A stretch of 64,000 nt of DNA from Rhodoferax sp. (GTDB taxonomy: Bacteria > Pseudomonadota > Gammaproteobacteria > Burkholderiales > Burkholderiaceae_C). This document shows, one piece after another, positions 8,654-19,500 of the stretch. The position numbers and the translations under genes were made by a program. Within the stretch, counting starts at the first letter, position 1. The number at the start of each line of letters is the position of its first letter. The stretch is from positions 52,710 to 116,709 of the forward strand of contig JAUXWC010000061.1 of NCBI GenBank assembly GCA_030685025.1, given 5' to 3'. The notes under the pieces are model-generated. The model saw only the letters and a list, made by a program, of their open reading frames with translations, was not told where the DNA came from and made no database searches.

Positions 8654-9886
8654 ATGGAGATAAATACAACTATGTTGCCCATTGATGGCTCTTTATTGGA
8701 TCTTGTGGTCGATTTCCTCATCCAGGGTGTCTGGAACCTGCACGGGTGGCAGTTGATTCTGTTTACGCTGGCTGTGACGCATGTCACGATGATCAGTGTC
8801 ACGGTGTTTCTGCACCGGCATCAGGCGCACCGTGCCCTGTCGCTGCATCCCATCGCCTCGCACTTTTTCCGGTTCTGGCTGTGGCTGACCACCGGTCAGG
8901 TCACCAAGGAATGGGCCGCTGTGCATCGCAAACATCATGCACGTTGTGAGCAGGCCGAAGACCCGCACAGCCCGCATATTCACGGTATCAAGAAAGTGCT
9001 GCTGCAGGGGGCTGAGTTGTACCGGACTGAATCCCGTAATCAGGAGACCTTGACCCGCTTCGGACAGGGCACGCCCGACGACTGGATCGAGCGCAATCTG
9101 TACACCCGTTTTTCCTGGCAGGGCGTGGGCCTGATGCTGTTGATCGATCTGACTCTGTTCGGCGCAGCGGGCCTGGCGGTCTGGGCGGTGCAAATGGCCT
9201 GGACGCCCATCATGGCGGCCGGCATCATCAATGGCGCTGGGCACTATTGGGGTTACCGAAATTTCGAGGCGCCCGACGCCAGCACCAACATCTCGCCCTG
9301 GGGCATCCTGATTGCCGGTGAGGAGCTGCACAACAATCACCACACCTACCCGAGCTCGGCCAAGCTGTCAGTGAAGCGCTACGAGTTCGACATCGGCTGG
9401 ATGTACATCCGGCTGTTGCAGATGGCGCGCCTGGCCACGGTCAAGAAGACGCCGCCCAGGTTGGTACTGGGGTCGGTTCGTGCCGTGGCCAACGAAGAGA
9501 CGCTGGAAGCCCTGATCGCCAATCGCTACGAAATCATGGCCGGTTATGCCAAGGGTCTGCGTGCGGCCTGCCGACAGGAGATGCAGGCCGTGCGGGCGCG
9601 CGGTTTGGATGCCTCGGCGCTCCAAGCGGCGCGACGCTGGTTGCACCGCGACGCGGATCGGGTGCCAGCCAGTGTGTTGGCCCAGTTGGCGAAAGCGCGG
9701 GCCGCCTTTCCGACGCTTGACCGCATGGTGACCATGCGCGAGGAACTGCGCCAACTGTGGCTCAGCCGTTCGCTCACACGCGAGCAACTCGCCGCGGATC
9801 TGGCTGCCTGGTGCCACCGGGCCGAGGCCAGCGGCATTGCGGCCCTACATGAGTTTTCGGTGCGCCTACGGGCCACGCACGTTTGA
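8654..9886 (+). CDS. Acyl-CoA/fatty acid desaturase with C-terminal extension
   Basis: Membrane di-iron fatty acid desaturase (delta-9 type by similarity). The three histidine boxes are visible: HRHQAH, HRKHH and, late, ELHNNHH. Hydrophobic spans lie near the start and around GVGLMLLIDLTLFGAAGLAVWAV. The desaturase core ends near residue 290. The last ~110 residues (NRYEIMAGYAKGLR onward, ending AWCHRAEASGIAALHEFSVRLR) are a charged helical extension that reads like the tail of some DDE transposases. Start is uncertain between ATG 8654 and ATG 8672; the latter has GGAG 13 bases upstream. A strong terminator follows. Confidence 0.9.
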   Translation: MEINTTMLPIDGSLLDLVVDFLIQGVWNLHGWQLILFTLAVTHVTMISVTVFLHRHQAHRALSLHPIASHFFRFWLWLTTGQVTKEWAAVHRKHHARCEQAEDPHSPHIHGIKKVLLQGAELYRTESRNQETLTRFGQGTPDDWIERNLYTRFSWQGVGLMLLIDLTLFGAAGLAVWAVQMAWTPIMAAGIINGAGHYWGYRNFEAPDASTNISPWGILIAGEELHNNHHTYPSSAKLSVKRYEFDIGWMYIRLLQMARLATVKKTPPRLVLGSVRAVANEETLEALIANRYEIMAGYAKGLRAACRQEMQAVRARGLDASALQAARRWLHRDADRVPASVLAQLAKARAAFPTLDRMVTMREELRQLWLSRSLTREQLAADLAAWCHRAEASGIAALHEFSVRLRATHV

Positions 9887-9909
9887 GTGCCCCTTTCGCG
9901 CCTTTGAGA

Positions 9910-9937
9910 AAGCCCGTTTCTTAGCGGGCTTTTTTGT
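9910..9937 (+). terminator. Rho-independent terminator after the desaturase gene
   Basis: AAGCCCG (9910-9916) and CGGGCTT (9925-9931) form a GC-rich stem with loop TTTCTTAG, followed directly by a T-run. It starts 24 bases after the desaturase stop codon. Confidence 0.9.
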
Positions 9938-9980
9938 GCGTTAGCCGTTTGTGGACTGGTGCTTTTATTGCGCGCTTCAG

Positions 9981-10064
9981 ATCCGTCGGGCCGTACGTTT
10001 TGCTCCGTGTCCCCCGGCCTTCGGCCTCCTCCTTTACCTGCGCAAAACGCACAGCCCGACGGAT
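9981..10064. repeat. Nested palindromic element, copy 1
   Basis: Outer arms ATCCGTCGGGC (9981-9991) and GCCCGACGGAT (10054-10064), inner arms CGTTTTGC/GCAAAACG, and a core containing CTCCGTGTCCCCC, a GGCCTTCGGCC mini-hairpin and CTCCTCCTTTACCT. The same core recurs in opposite orientation at 10133-10212. This and the next element fill most of the 422-bp gap between the desaturase gene and rpmG; no gene is seen in that gap. Confidence 0.75.
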
Positions 10065-10132
10065 CTCGCGGGGAGTGACGTGTCAACAGCATTGGATTGA
10101 ACTCCCTTTGCGCGCCAACCGCTCCGGCAGTT

Positions 10133-10212
10133 GGCAAGGGGCAGGTCTTTTGCGTAGGTAAAGGAGGAGCCCGTAGGGCGGGGGACACGGAGTAAAAGGC
10201 CTGCCCCTTGCC
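10133..10212. repeat. Nested palindromic element, copy 2 (inverted)
   Basis: Outer arms GGCAAGGGGCAGG (10133-10145) and CCTGCCCCTTGCC (10200-10212) enclose, on the minus strand, nearly the same ~50-bp core as copy 1 (CTCCGTGTCCCCC ... CTCCTCCTTTACCT, flanked by TTTTGC-like ends). The outer stems differ between the copies while the core is shared, which suggests a mobile or repeatedly copied core rather than a simple local duplication. Confidence 0.75.
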
Positions 10213-10257
10213 AGCGGCGGGCGAGAGAAGAAGAGAACTTCGCCTGCAAAGTGCAGA

Positions 10258-10284
10258 CGAAAAAAAGCCCGCACAGGGCGGGCT
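10258..10284 (-). terminator. Rho-independent terminator of rpmB-rpmG
   Basis: On the minus strand AGCCCGC (10284-10278) pairs with GCGGGCT (10272-10266), followed by seven T residues. It lies 25 bases beyond the rpmG stop codon. Confidence 0.9.
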
Positions 10285-10308
10285 CTTCTGGACTGAGGAG
10301 AATCCGAA

Positions 10309-10479
10309 TTACTTCAGCTTCATTTCCTTGTAGTCCACATGTTTGCGAGCTTTGGGATCAAATTTCTTGATCAACATCTTCTCGGGCATGAGTTTCTTGT
10401 TCTTGCTGGTGGTGTAGAAGTGACCAGTACCTGCTGTCGATTCCAGCTTGATTTTTTCGCGTCCGCCTTTGGTTGCCAT
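10309..10479 (-). CDS. rpmG: 50S ribosomal protein L33
   Basis: A 56-residue basic protein starting [14 protein letters not shown] and ending YKEMKLK, typical of betaproteobacterial L33, a small protein of the large ribosomal subunit. It has no CxxC pairs, so it is the zinc-independent form. AAAGGAA precedes the ATG. It is downstream of rpmB, with a palindromic repeat in the 52-bp gap, and is followed by a clear terminator; the two form the usual rpmB-rpmG operon. Confidence 0.97.
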   Translation of the reverse strand: MATKGGREKIKLESTAGTGHFYTTSKNKKLMPEKMLIKKFDPKARKHVDYKEMKLK

Positions 10480-10490
10480 GGTGTTCCTTT

Positions 10491-10523
10491 CAGTTGGGGA
10501 CAGAGCTAAAGGTCAGTCCCCAA
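10491..10523. repeat. GGACAGA hairpin repeat, copy 1
   Basis: A diverged member of the repeat family with text GGGGACAGAGCTAAAGG...AGTCCCC. It forms GGGGAC/GTCCCC-type pairing between rpmB and rpmG. Closer copies are at 33427-33505 and 40433-40516. Confidence 0.75.
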
Positions 10524-10531
10524 GATAATTG

Positions 10532-10765
10532 TTAAGCCTGACCCCGTGCGCGCAGATCCGCGAGCACAACATCAATACCGTTCTTGTCGATCAAACGCAG
10601 ACCGGCGTTGGAGATCCGCAGACGAATCCAACGGTTTTCGGTCTCGACCCAGAAACGGCGGTATTGCAGGTTCGGCAGGAACCGGCGCTTGGTTTTGTTG
10701 TTGGCGTGGGAAACATTGTTCCCGACCATGGGGCCTTTGCCCGTGACTTCACATACGCGTGCCAT
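10532..10765 (-). CDS. rpmB: 50S ribosomal protein L28
   Basis: A 77-residue protein starting [20 protein letters not shown], the standard start of ribosomal protein L28, followed by the conserved [11 protein letters not shown] segment. The ATG at 10765 gives the exact family length; the longer open frame to 10912 has no homology. First gene of the rpmB-rpmG pair, with a TATAAT box about 155 bases upstream. Confidence 0.97.
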   Translation of the reverse strand: MARVCEVTGKGPMVGNNVSHANNKTKRRFLPNLQYRRFWVETENRWIRLRISNAGLRLIDKNGIDVVLADLRARGQA

Positions 10766-10920
10766 TAGGACACTCCGATACTGATTTAACAGCCGACCGC
10801 GGGAGGCGGGAATCTTGCGACTCCTGCCCGGCAACTCAGCCTCACCTCGCCAGAAGATAGGGTGGCGGTAACCCGATTTGCCCCCACAGCCAGAACATGG
10901 CGATTTCAGCAAAGCCTTGG

Positions 10921-10926
10921 ATTATA
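10921..10926 (-). promoter_or_regulatory. Predicted -10 box upstream of rpmB
   Basis: A consensus TATAAT on the minus strand lies in the 211-bp gap between trxB and rpmB, about 155 bases before the rpmB ATG. No good -35 hexamer is seen at 17 bp spacing, so the call rests mainly on the -10 match and on the need for a strong ribosomal promoter. Confidence 0.4.
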
Positions 10927-10976
10927 ACGATTCCCAGGAAAACCGGCGCAGCCAGCCCCCGGGTTTGGGATTCGTC

Positions 10977-12071
<1,095 letters not shown>

Positions 12072-12078
12072 TTATGCG

Positions 12079-12750
12079 ATGTCGATGTTGACCAATCTTG
12101 ATCTGATTCGCCGCGTGCCGCTGTTTGCCATGTTGACGCCGACGCAGGCAGAGTTGCTGGCCGACGCCGTTGCCAAGCGGCGTTTCAAGCGCGGGCAGTT
12201 GATTGTGGAGCAGGGCAAGAAGTCCGACGCGCTGTACATCATCCTGTCGGGCCGTGCCCGCGTGCTGATGGCCGACCGCAAATCGCGCGAAGTGATCCTG
12301 GCTACCCTGCAGCCGGGCGACTACATTGGCGAAATGAGCATGATTGACAACGAGCCGCATTCGGCCACGGTGGAAGCCGAAATTCAGACCGACGTGCTGG
12401 TGTTGGGGCGCAAGGAGTTCACGCGCTGCCTGCCCGAGAACGCCACCATGGCCTATGCCGTGATGCAGGGCCTGGTGCGGCGCCTGCGAAATGCGGACCA
12501 GAAGATTGGTTCGTTGGCGCTGATGGGCGTCTACGGCCGGGTCGCCAACGTCTTGCTGGAGTCTGCCGTCCCGGATGACGGCCGGCTGATCATTCGCGAG
12601 AAGCTGTCGCGCCAGGATATTGCCAAAATGGTCGGCGCGTCGCGGGAAATGGTCAGCCGGGTGATGAAGGATTTCGAAGAACAGGGCTTCATTCAAACCT
12701 TGGAAGGTGGCGCGATTCTGGTCAACGAGCGACGCCAACTCCCGCGTTAA
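12079..12750 (+). CDS. Crp/Fnr family transcriptional regulator
   Basis: A 223-residue regulator with an N-terminal cyclic-nucleotide-binding fold (about residues 15-125, LSGRARVLMADRKSREVILATLQPGDYIGEMSMI) and a C-terminal helix-turn-helix (SRQDIAKMVGASREMVSRVMKDFEEQGFI, about residues 175-205). It lacks the cysteine cluster of FNR, so oxygen sensing through an iron-sulfur centre is unlikely. GAAGGA lies before the ATG at 12079. It is divergent from trxB and 18 bp upstream of ftsK; its effector and targets cannot be read from sequence. Confidence 0.93.
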   Translation: MSMLTNLDLIRRVPLFAMLTPTQAELLADAVAKRRFKRGQLIVEQGKKSDALYIILSGRARVLMADRKSREVILATLQPGDYIGEMSMIDNEPHSATVEAEIQTDVLVLGRKEFTRCLPENATMAYAVMQGLVRRLRNADQKIGSLALMGVYGRVANVLLESAVPDDGRLIIREKLSRQDIAKMVGASREMVSRVMKDFEEQGFIQTLEGGAILVNERRQLPR

Positions 12751-12768
12751 CGCGATTCGCCCCGACGC

Positions 12769-15123
12769 ATGACCTATTCGCTTCACACACTCGGCAACTC
12801 ACGCGGCGCGTCCTCGCAACCCAAGACTGGTGCCCGGCGCTTCGCCAGCGAGCTGGGCTTGTTTCTGACGGCCGCCTGGCTGCTGTTCTGGCTGCTGGCG
12901 CTGCTGACGCACAACGCGCACGATCCGGCGTGGTCAACTTCGGGCGATCAGGCGGTGGTGAGCAACTGGGCCGGCCGCCTGGGTGCCTGGCTGGCTGACG
13001 CGAGTTACTTCTTGTTGGGGTTTTCGGTTTGGTGGTGTTTCGCGTTGGCACTGCGGGTCTGGCTGTCGGCGCTGGCGACCTGGTTGCGCGGCGCGCCAGT
13101 GCCGCGCCGCGCTGGCGATGTCCAGTCGGGACTATGGGCTTGGCTTCGATCTGATCGGACTGGCTTCTGGCTTGGCACGATATTGCTGTTGTGCGCCAGC
13201 GCCACGCTGGAGTGGTCGCGCCTGTACAGCCTGGAGCCACGCTTGCCCGGCGGGCACGCGGGCGGTGTGCTAGGTTTCCTGGTTGGTCCCCTGGCGGTCA
13301 AATGGCTGGGGTTTGTCGGGTCGGGTCTGATCGCCATTGCGTTGGGTGTGGTGGGGGCGGCATTGGCGTTTCGCTTTTCATGGGGGCACGTGGCCGAGCG
13401 CATTGGCGCCTGGCTGTACGCCCAGGTCGAGTCCTGGCAGGACAAGCGTGAGATGGAGCAGGACTTGGCGGTGGGCCAACGCGCCGCGCGTGAGCGCGAA
13501 GAGATCGTGCTGGAGGAACGCGAAGAAATTGCCGAGCACCATCCGCAACCGGTGGTGGTGGTGGAGCCGGTAGCCATGACCATGCCACGCAGTGAGCGGG
13601 TGGCCAAGGAGCGACAGAAGCCGCTGTTCACGGAGCTGCCCGACAGCAAACTGCCCCAGGTCGATCTGCTGGATGGCGCTATGGCGCGGCAGGAAACCGT
13701 GGCACCCGAGACGCTGGAAATGACCAGCCGCATGATCGAGAAGAAACTCAAAGACTTTGGTGTGGATGTGCGCGTGGTGCTGGCCTCGCCCGGTCCAGTC
13801 ATCACGCGGTACGAGATCGAACCGGCCACCGGGGTCAAGGGCTCGCAGATCGTGGGCTTGGCCAGAGACTTGGCGCGTTCACTGAGCCTGGTGTCGATCC
13901 GCGTGGTGGAGACCATTCCGGGCAAGAATTTCATGGCCCTCGAATTGCCCAACGCGCGGCGCCAGTCGATCCGCTTGTCCGAGATTCTGGGCTCGCAACC
14001 CTACAACGAGGCCAAGTCCTTGCTCACCATGGGGCTGGGCAAGGACATCGTGGGTAACCCGGTGGTGGCGGATCTGGCCAAGATGCCACACGTGTTGGTG
14101 GCGGGTACGACGGGTTCGGGCAAATCGGTTGGTATCAACGCGATGATCCTGAGCCTCTTGTACAAGGCTGAAGCGCGCGATGTGCGCCTGTTGATGATCG
14201 ACCCCAAGATGCTGGAGATGTCGGTCTACGAGGGCATCCCGCACCTGCTGGCGCCGGTGGTGACCGACATGCGTCAGGCCGCGCACGGCCTGAGCTGGTG
14301 CGTGGCGGAGATGGAGCGCCGCTACAAGCTGCTGAGCAAGATGGGTGTGCGCAACCTGGCCGGCTACAACGTCAAGATCGACGACGCCAAGGCGCGTGGT
14401 GAGTTCATCGGCAACCCCTTCAGTTTGACGCCTGAAGCGCCCGAACCGCTGGACCGGCTGCCGCACATCGTGGTGGTGATCGACGAACTGGCCGACCTGA
14501 TGATGGTGGTCGGCAAGAAAATCGAGGAGCTGATTGCGCGGCTGGCCCAGAAGGCGCGTGCCGCGGGTATTCACCTGATCCTGGCCACGCAGCGCCCCAG
14601 CGTGGACGTGATCACTGGCCTGATCAAGGCCAACATTCCGACCCGCATTGCGTTTCAGGTGTCGAGCAAGATCGACAGCCGCACCATCCTCGACCAGATG
14701 GGTGCCGAAGCCCTGCTGGGCATGGGCGACATGCTCTACATGCCCAGCGGCACCGGCTTACCCGTGCGCGTGCACGGCGCCTTCGTCAGCGATGAGGAAG
14801 TGCACCGGGTGGTGAGTTACCTCAAGACCCAGGGCGAGCCCAACTACATCGAAGGCGTGCTCGAAGGCGGCACGGTCGACGGTGAGGGGGACGGCCTGGG
14901 TGAAGGTGGCAACGGCGCGGGAGAGAAGGACCCGATGTACGACCAGGCCGTGGAGGTGGTGCTGAAGAACCGCAAAGCCAGCATTTCACTGGTGCAGCGT
15001 CATCTGAAGATCGGCTACAACCGGGCCGCCCGATTGGTCGAGGACATGGAGAAGGCCGGCCTCGTGAGCAGCATGAGCGGCAGCGGGCAGCGCGAGATAC
15101 TGGTGCCGGCGCGTGCGGAGTAA
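12769..15123 (+). CDS. ftsK: DNA translocase FtsK
   Basis: Membrane-anchored septal DNA translocase (784 residues) that moves chromosome termini and activates XerCD at dif. The N-terminal ~210 residues hold several membrane spans. A charged linker ([17 protein letters not shown]) follows, then the alpha/beta motor with Walker [11 protein letters not shown] near residue 445 and Walker [13 protein letters not shown], and a C-terminal winged-helix gamma domain ([38 protein letters not shown]) that reads KOPS sites. The linker is much shorter than in E. coli, as is normal for this group. lolA starts 4 bp after its stop. Confidence 0.97.
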   Translation: MTYSLHTLGNSRGASSQPKTGARRFASELGLFLTAAWLLFWLLALLTHNAHDPAWSTSGDQAVVSNWAGRLGAWLADASYFLLGFSVWWCFALALRVWLSALATWLRGAPVPRRAGDVQSGLWAWLRSDRTGFWLGTILLLCASATLEWSRLYSLEPRLPGGHAGGVLGFLVGPLAVKWLGFVGSGLIAIALGVVGAALAFRFSWGHVAERIGAWLYAQVESWQDKREMEQDLAVGQRAAREREEIVLEEREEIAEHHPQPVVVVEPVAMTMPRSERVAKERQKPLFTELPDSKLPQVDLLDGAMARQETVAPETLEMTSRMIEKKLKDFGVDVRVVLASPGPVITRYEIEPATGVKGSQIVGLARDLARSLSLVSIRVVETIPGKNFMALELPNARRQSIRLSEILGSQPYNEAKSLLTMGLGKDIVGNPVVADLAKMPHVLVAGTTGSGKSVGINAMILSLLYKAEARDVRLLMIDPKMLEMSVYEGIPHLLAPVVTDMRQAAHGLSWCVAEMERRYKLLSKMGVRNLAGYNVKIDDAKARGEFIGNPFSLTPEAPEPLDRLPHIVVVIDELADLMMVVGKKIEELIARLAQKARAAGIHLILATQRPSVDVITGLIKANIPTRIAFQVSSKIDSRTILDQMGAEALLGMGDMLYMPSGTGLPVRVHGAFVSDEEVHRVVSYLKTQGEPNYIEGVLEGGTVDGEGDGLGEGGNGAGEKDPMYDQAVEVVLKNRKASISLVQRHLKIGYNRAARLVEDMEKAGLVSSMSGSGQREILVPARAE

Positions 15124-15127
15124 CCCT

Positions 15128-15760
15128 ATGAAAACCATCATTGCTGCAATTTTGATAGCGGTATGTCAAACATCCGCATGGGCTGACGGCCTAAAGAACC
15201 TTGAGGATTTTGTCAAGAACACCAAATCCGGCCGCTCCGACTTTACCCAGGTGGTGACGGCGCCTGCCAAAGCCGGACAAAGTGCACGCAGCAAAACCTC
15301 CAGCGGCACCTTCGAGTTTCTGCGGCCCAATCGTTTCAAGTTTGTCTACCAGAAGCCGTTCGAACAAACCATTGTGGCCGACGGGCAAACGCTGTGGTTG
15401 TACGACGTGGACCTGAAGCAGGTCACGGCACGCCAGCAGAACCAGGCCTTGGGCGCCACCCCCGCCGCATTGATTGCCTCGGCGCCCGATTTACGCGCCC
15501 TGCAGGCCGATTTCACGCTGAGTGCCGCGCCCCAGGCCGATGGTCTGCAGTGGGTACTGGCTTTGCCCAAGGCCAAAGACGGGCAACTGCAAAGTGTGCG
15601 GGTTGGTTTTCGTGCCGGCGCGCTCGCGGCCTTGGAGATTCTGGACAGCTTCGGCCAGAATTCGGTGCTGAGCTTCGGCACCTTCCAGGCCAATGCCGCG
15701 CTGGATGCCAGCCACTTCCAGTTCAAGCCGCCGCCGGGGGCGGATGTGATTCGGCAGTAA
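15128..15760 (+). CDS. lolA: Outer-membrane lipoprotein carrier protein LolA
   Basis: Periplasmic chaperone (210-residue precursor) that carries lipoproteins from LolCDE to LolB. The start ATG at 15128 begins a classic signal peptide (MKTIIAAILIAVCQTSAWA, cleavage after AWA). The mature part shows the LolA hallmarks SDFTQ, GTFEFLRPNRFKFVYQKPFEQTIVADGQTLWLYD and NSVLSFGTF. Translation is probably coupled to ftsK. In related genomes rarA usually follows; here the defence island and a protease gene separate the two. Confidence 0.96.
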   Translation: MKTIIAAILIAVCQTSAWADGLKNLEDFVKNTKSGRSDFTQVVTAPAKAGQSARSKTSSGTFEFLRPNRFKFVYQKPFEQTIVADGQTLWLYDVDLKQVTARQQNQALGATPAALIASAPDLRALQADFTLSAAPQADGLQWVLALPKAKDGQLQSVRVGFRAGALAALEILDSFGQNSVLSFGTFQANAALDASHFQFKPPPGADVIRQ

Positions 15761-16582
15761 TGGGCTTGCTGCAGGCTTTGATGCCAGCACCTGGGCGAGC
15801 GCGGCGGGCGTCCGCACCGTGTCGCTTGCGCGCTCGCGGGCGGTGCTCTTGTAGCGCGTGGCCGGGTTGGCGTGACCACCGTGGCGGGTACGCAAGCTCT
15901 GTGGCAACCGCGAATTGGCTCCAGCGCCCCGGCGCAGCCACCCGCCACGCCAGCGAGCGTGTGTTGGTTGGGCTGGCGGCGGGGGAGATTGGATGCTCCA
16001 ATTGCTTGCCTACGCGGGCGTGAATCGAAGGTTGCGTGTCTACCGCGCTGTGCCGGGAGTCATTGGAGCTGTGGCAGTGGATGACGCTTGCGGGCCAGTT
16101 CCGGTCAGTCGTGATGCTCGTGCCGGTGACTTCTGCAGACCCATAGCGGGTGCACACGACAGGCAGCTTTACGGTGGGCCAACTCAACTCCAGACAGAAG
16201 TCGTTCGTGGCATTCGGCCTCGTGCCCAAAGCAGTCATAGAGGCTGTCCAAATTAACACCCTGACGCCATTCGATCACGGCTTATTTCCACCTCGAATCT
16301 GGAAGAATGCGTTATTCTCCATGCCAATATTCACATAAAGCGCTTCAAAAGATAGTGCGTAAGCCGGTGCTGACAAGTTTTCTACCTATGGCGAAACAAA
16401 ACAATAGCAAGCTTCGTTTGTTCTGCAATGTCTACAGGCCAATGTGGCAAAATTTATTGCGTAGAAACTTCGTGGCGACGGCTTAAGGGATAATTGATGA
16501 TGATCATAGTTTTCGACCGAAATATATCGCGATGTTCCATCGGATGTATGAATCTTAGCCATACCAATTCGTCGATTCATTG
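15761..16582. other. Gene-free left junction of the accessory island
   Basis: An 822-bp stretch between lolA and the first island gene. The first ~200 bp hold the left flanking repeat. The last ~320 bp are clearly richer in A/T than the chromosome to the left. Short open frames exist on both strands (for example 64 codons at 16386-16580 minus), but none has recognisable homology or a ribosome site. No convincing sigma-70 promoter with normal spacing was found, although the operon must start here. Confidence 0.6.
15770..15968 (-). repeat. Left flanking repeat of the island
   Basis: Read on the minus strand this segment carries GGCGCTGGAGCCAATTCGCG, GGTTGCCACAGAG, then GAGCGCGCAAGCG and CGGACGCCCG in that order. 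The same series occurs on the plus strand at 27020-27215, so the two copies face each other across the five-gene island. Spacer text between the matching blocks has diverged. Confidence 0.7.
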
Positions 16583-19500
16583 ATGGAATTGAAAATGAAC
16601 TTCAGCGAAGAACGAATGCGCCTCTACCGATGGATGCGCACACAACTATTTGGTTTGGGATCAGATAACGACAACGACGACACCGCAACGAATCTGACGG
16701 GGATGAAGCCTTCAGAGCGGTTTCAGTGTGGCGTGCTTTTCCCCGTCATGGCGAAAGCGGCTGAATCCGTTGTCGAGGTCGACTTGAGCGAAGATGTAAG
16801 TGGCATGAGCGCTGATGGTACCGAACCAAGTCAAGTCAGCTATGTTCGCTATGTACCACCTTCTTCTGTTGGATTTTCGTTTTACATCGTGGGGGAAAAC
16901 GCTCAACTGGAAGTTCGTGCCTGGGGCGTGCGATACAAAACCAACGACACCAATGTTAAAGATGAACATCGTGTGTGGACTAGATATCCGTTGTCAAGAG
17001 CGGAGGAAACACTCATTCCATTCTCGCCCTCAAATATCACTTTGCAGCCAGATTTTCGTTCGGTTGAGATTTTCGAAACTTCACATGATCATCCCGATGG
17101 TAAATCAAAGGGCCTCATACAGACTCTTTGGCGCCGATATGGGCTTGGTTGGATTGTTACCGTTTCCCTGTGCAACAACCAAGTATGCGCGGCAATAAAT
17201 GAATTCCCCGATGCAAAAGCCTGGCAGAGAAAGAAGGAGGAATCTACTCTATTCGAAGTGGAACTTGAATGCCGAATTGTTTCCGGCGTGGTGGGCGACT
17301 ACCCACGAACTGATCCATCATTGCTAAACGAAGAAGATCAAGACCTTGAACTGCAATACCAACACAGGCGCATTTACGCCATTGGCCATGGGGCAGCGGT
17401 AGATTGGGGCGATCCTGCGAATGGACCAATAGCAAAAATACGTGCCGACTTTCTACCCAAGGTTGAGGTACCGCAGGTGACTGCCGATACAGGGAACGAA
17501 AGTGAAAATGCGCTTGATCTGGCCTTTTTGGCTGAAATCACCAATAACCCAACGGCGGTAATTCAATCATTGTCTGATTTCGTTGATGGTTATGCCGGCT
17601 GGCTTACAGAGCGTGAACAAACCGCAACTCAACTTACTGCACATCAACCGGCAGCTAATAGAATTTTGGCGCGTGTCAGCCAAACGCTGTCGCGAATGAG
17701 AAACGGGATCAAACGGTTGCAAGATGATAAGGTGGCTCAATTGGCGTTCTCAATTGCCAACCGCGCCATGCTGCTTCAAATGAAGCAAAGCCAGCAAGTG
17801 AACGGTCAAACACCGCGCGCACCTCGTTGGCGACCATTTCAACTTGGTTTTGTGCTCACGACCCTTTCCTCATCAATTTTGTCAATCGTTGATGAGGATG
17901 CTGCTGATCGAGAATTGGTTGATTTGGTTTGGTTTCCGACAGGTGGCGGTAAAACTGAAGCCTACTTGGCCTTGTGTGCGTTTGTCATTGCTTGGCGCCG
18001 AAACAAGTTCCCGTCAACTGGTGGGGGGACAACGATCCTGATGCGCTACACGTTGCGTCTGCTTACCGCACAGCAATTTGAACGCGCAAACAGGCTTATC
18101 TTTGCGCTTGAGCACCTCAGAAAAGCAGAACCAGCTTTGGGATTGGGTTCAACGACGATCGACATCGGAATTTGGGTAGGCGGCAACACCAGCCCCAATA
18201 CTTTTCACAATGCTGTAGATACCGTAGTTGAAAGTGCTGCAAGAAAAACGGTACCCAAAAAACTATTGGTCACACAATGCCCTTGGTGTGGAACCGCGTT
18301 TCAAGCACCCACTAACTATCGTGCAACGGCGACCAGTTTCCACTTTCAATGCCACAACGCCGACTGTTCGTTTTCAATTCACCATGGTTGCGAGGCACTG
18401 CCTTGCAACGTGGTTGATGAAGCCTTGTTTGAAAATCCGCCAACACTGCTTATTGGCACCATCGACAAATTCGCCCGTCTGGCATGGGATCCACGAACCT
18501 CGGTATTTTTTGGTCGATCAGGTAACCGGCCACCTGATTTAATTATTCAGGATGAACTCCACTTAATTGCCGGACCACTAGGTTCTGTGGCAGGGGTGTA
18601 CGAAGCCGCTATTGATACCGTTATTCAAAGCAAAGGCGTACGACCAAAATACATTGCATCGACTGCAACTATTCGCAACGCAGCCGAACAGGTGCGCCAG
18701 TTGTATGCCAGAGACACTGCCATTTTTCCACCGCCTGGTCTATCCGCTGACGACGCATATTTTGCAAAGACCGTCCCCATCGAACAAAGACCGGGGCGGA
18801 TGTATGTGGGCTATCTGGCACCTGCTCGTGCGCCTGCGGAGTCGATCACGCCGTTGGCTGCGGCATTACTGGCAGCACCCGCCATCCTCTTCGATGATCA
18901 GTCCGAACGTGAATTGTTGCTGGATGCCTGGTGGACCTTGGTCTCTTACCATGGCAGTCTGAAGGGCATTGGGAGCGCGTACAACGCTATAGACAAGGAC
19001 GCACGGCGATTTATCCAGGCTTACATCCAGGCAACACAGGCACAGTCGTCTGTGGCGGGTAATGCAAAGCGCTGTCCTGACAGACTTGACTCGACTCGCA
19101 GGCGAGTGCAGCAGTTGTCCAGCGTTGTGGATGGCGATACCAACCACGCCACCTTTACCCGACTCGCCAAAACCTGGCAAGACAATGACCGATTGGACGT
19201 ATTGGTCTCGACCAACATGATTTCAGTAGGTGTTGATATTCCCAGATTGGCGGCCATGATCGTGAACGGCCAACCTCTCACTACGGCGGAATACATCCAG
19301 GCCAGCAGCCGTGTGGGCCGTGGCGATGTGCCGGGCATTGTTTTCACCAACTATTACCGCAATCAGGTTCGCAGCTGGTCGCATTTTGAGAGTTTTCGTG
19401 CGTACCACGAGTCCTTTTACCGGCATGTGGAACCGACCAGCGTCACACCATTTTCGTACCCATGCCGTAAGCGTGCCCTGCACGCGGCTTTGGTTATCGT

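Noticed and set aside
16386..16580. 64-codon minus-strand open frame divergent from drmA
   Set aside because: No ribosome site or recognised homology, and A/T-rich junction DNA readily gives such frames. The text MAKIHTSDGTSRYIS is not absurd, so it could be reconsidered if conserved.
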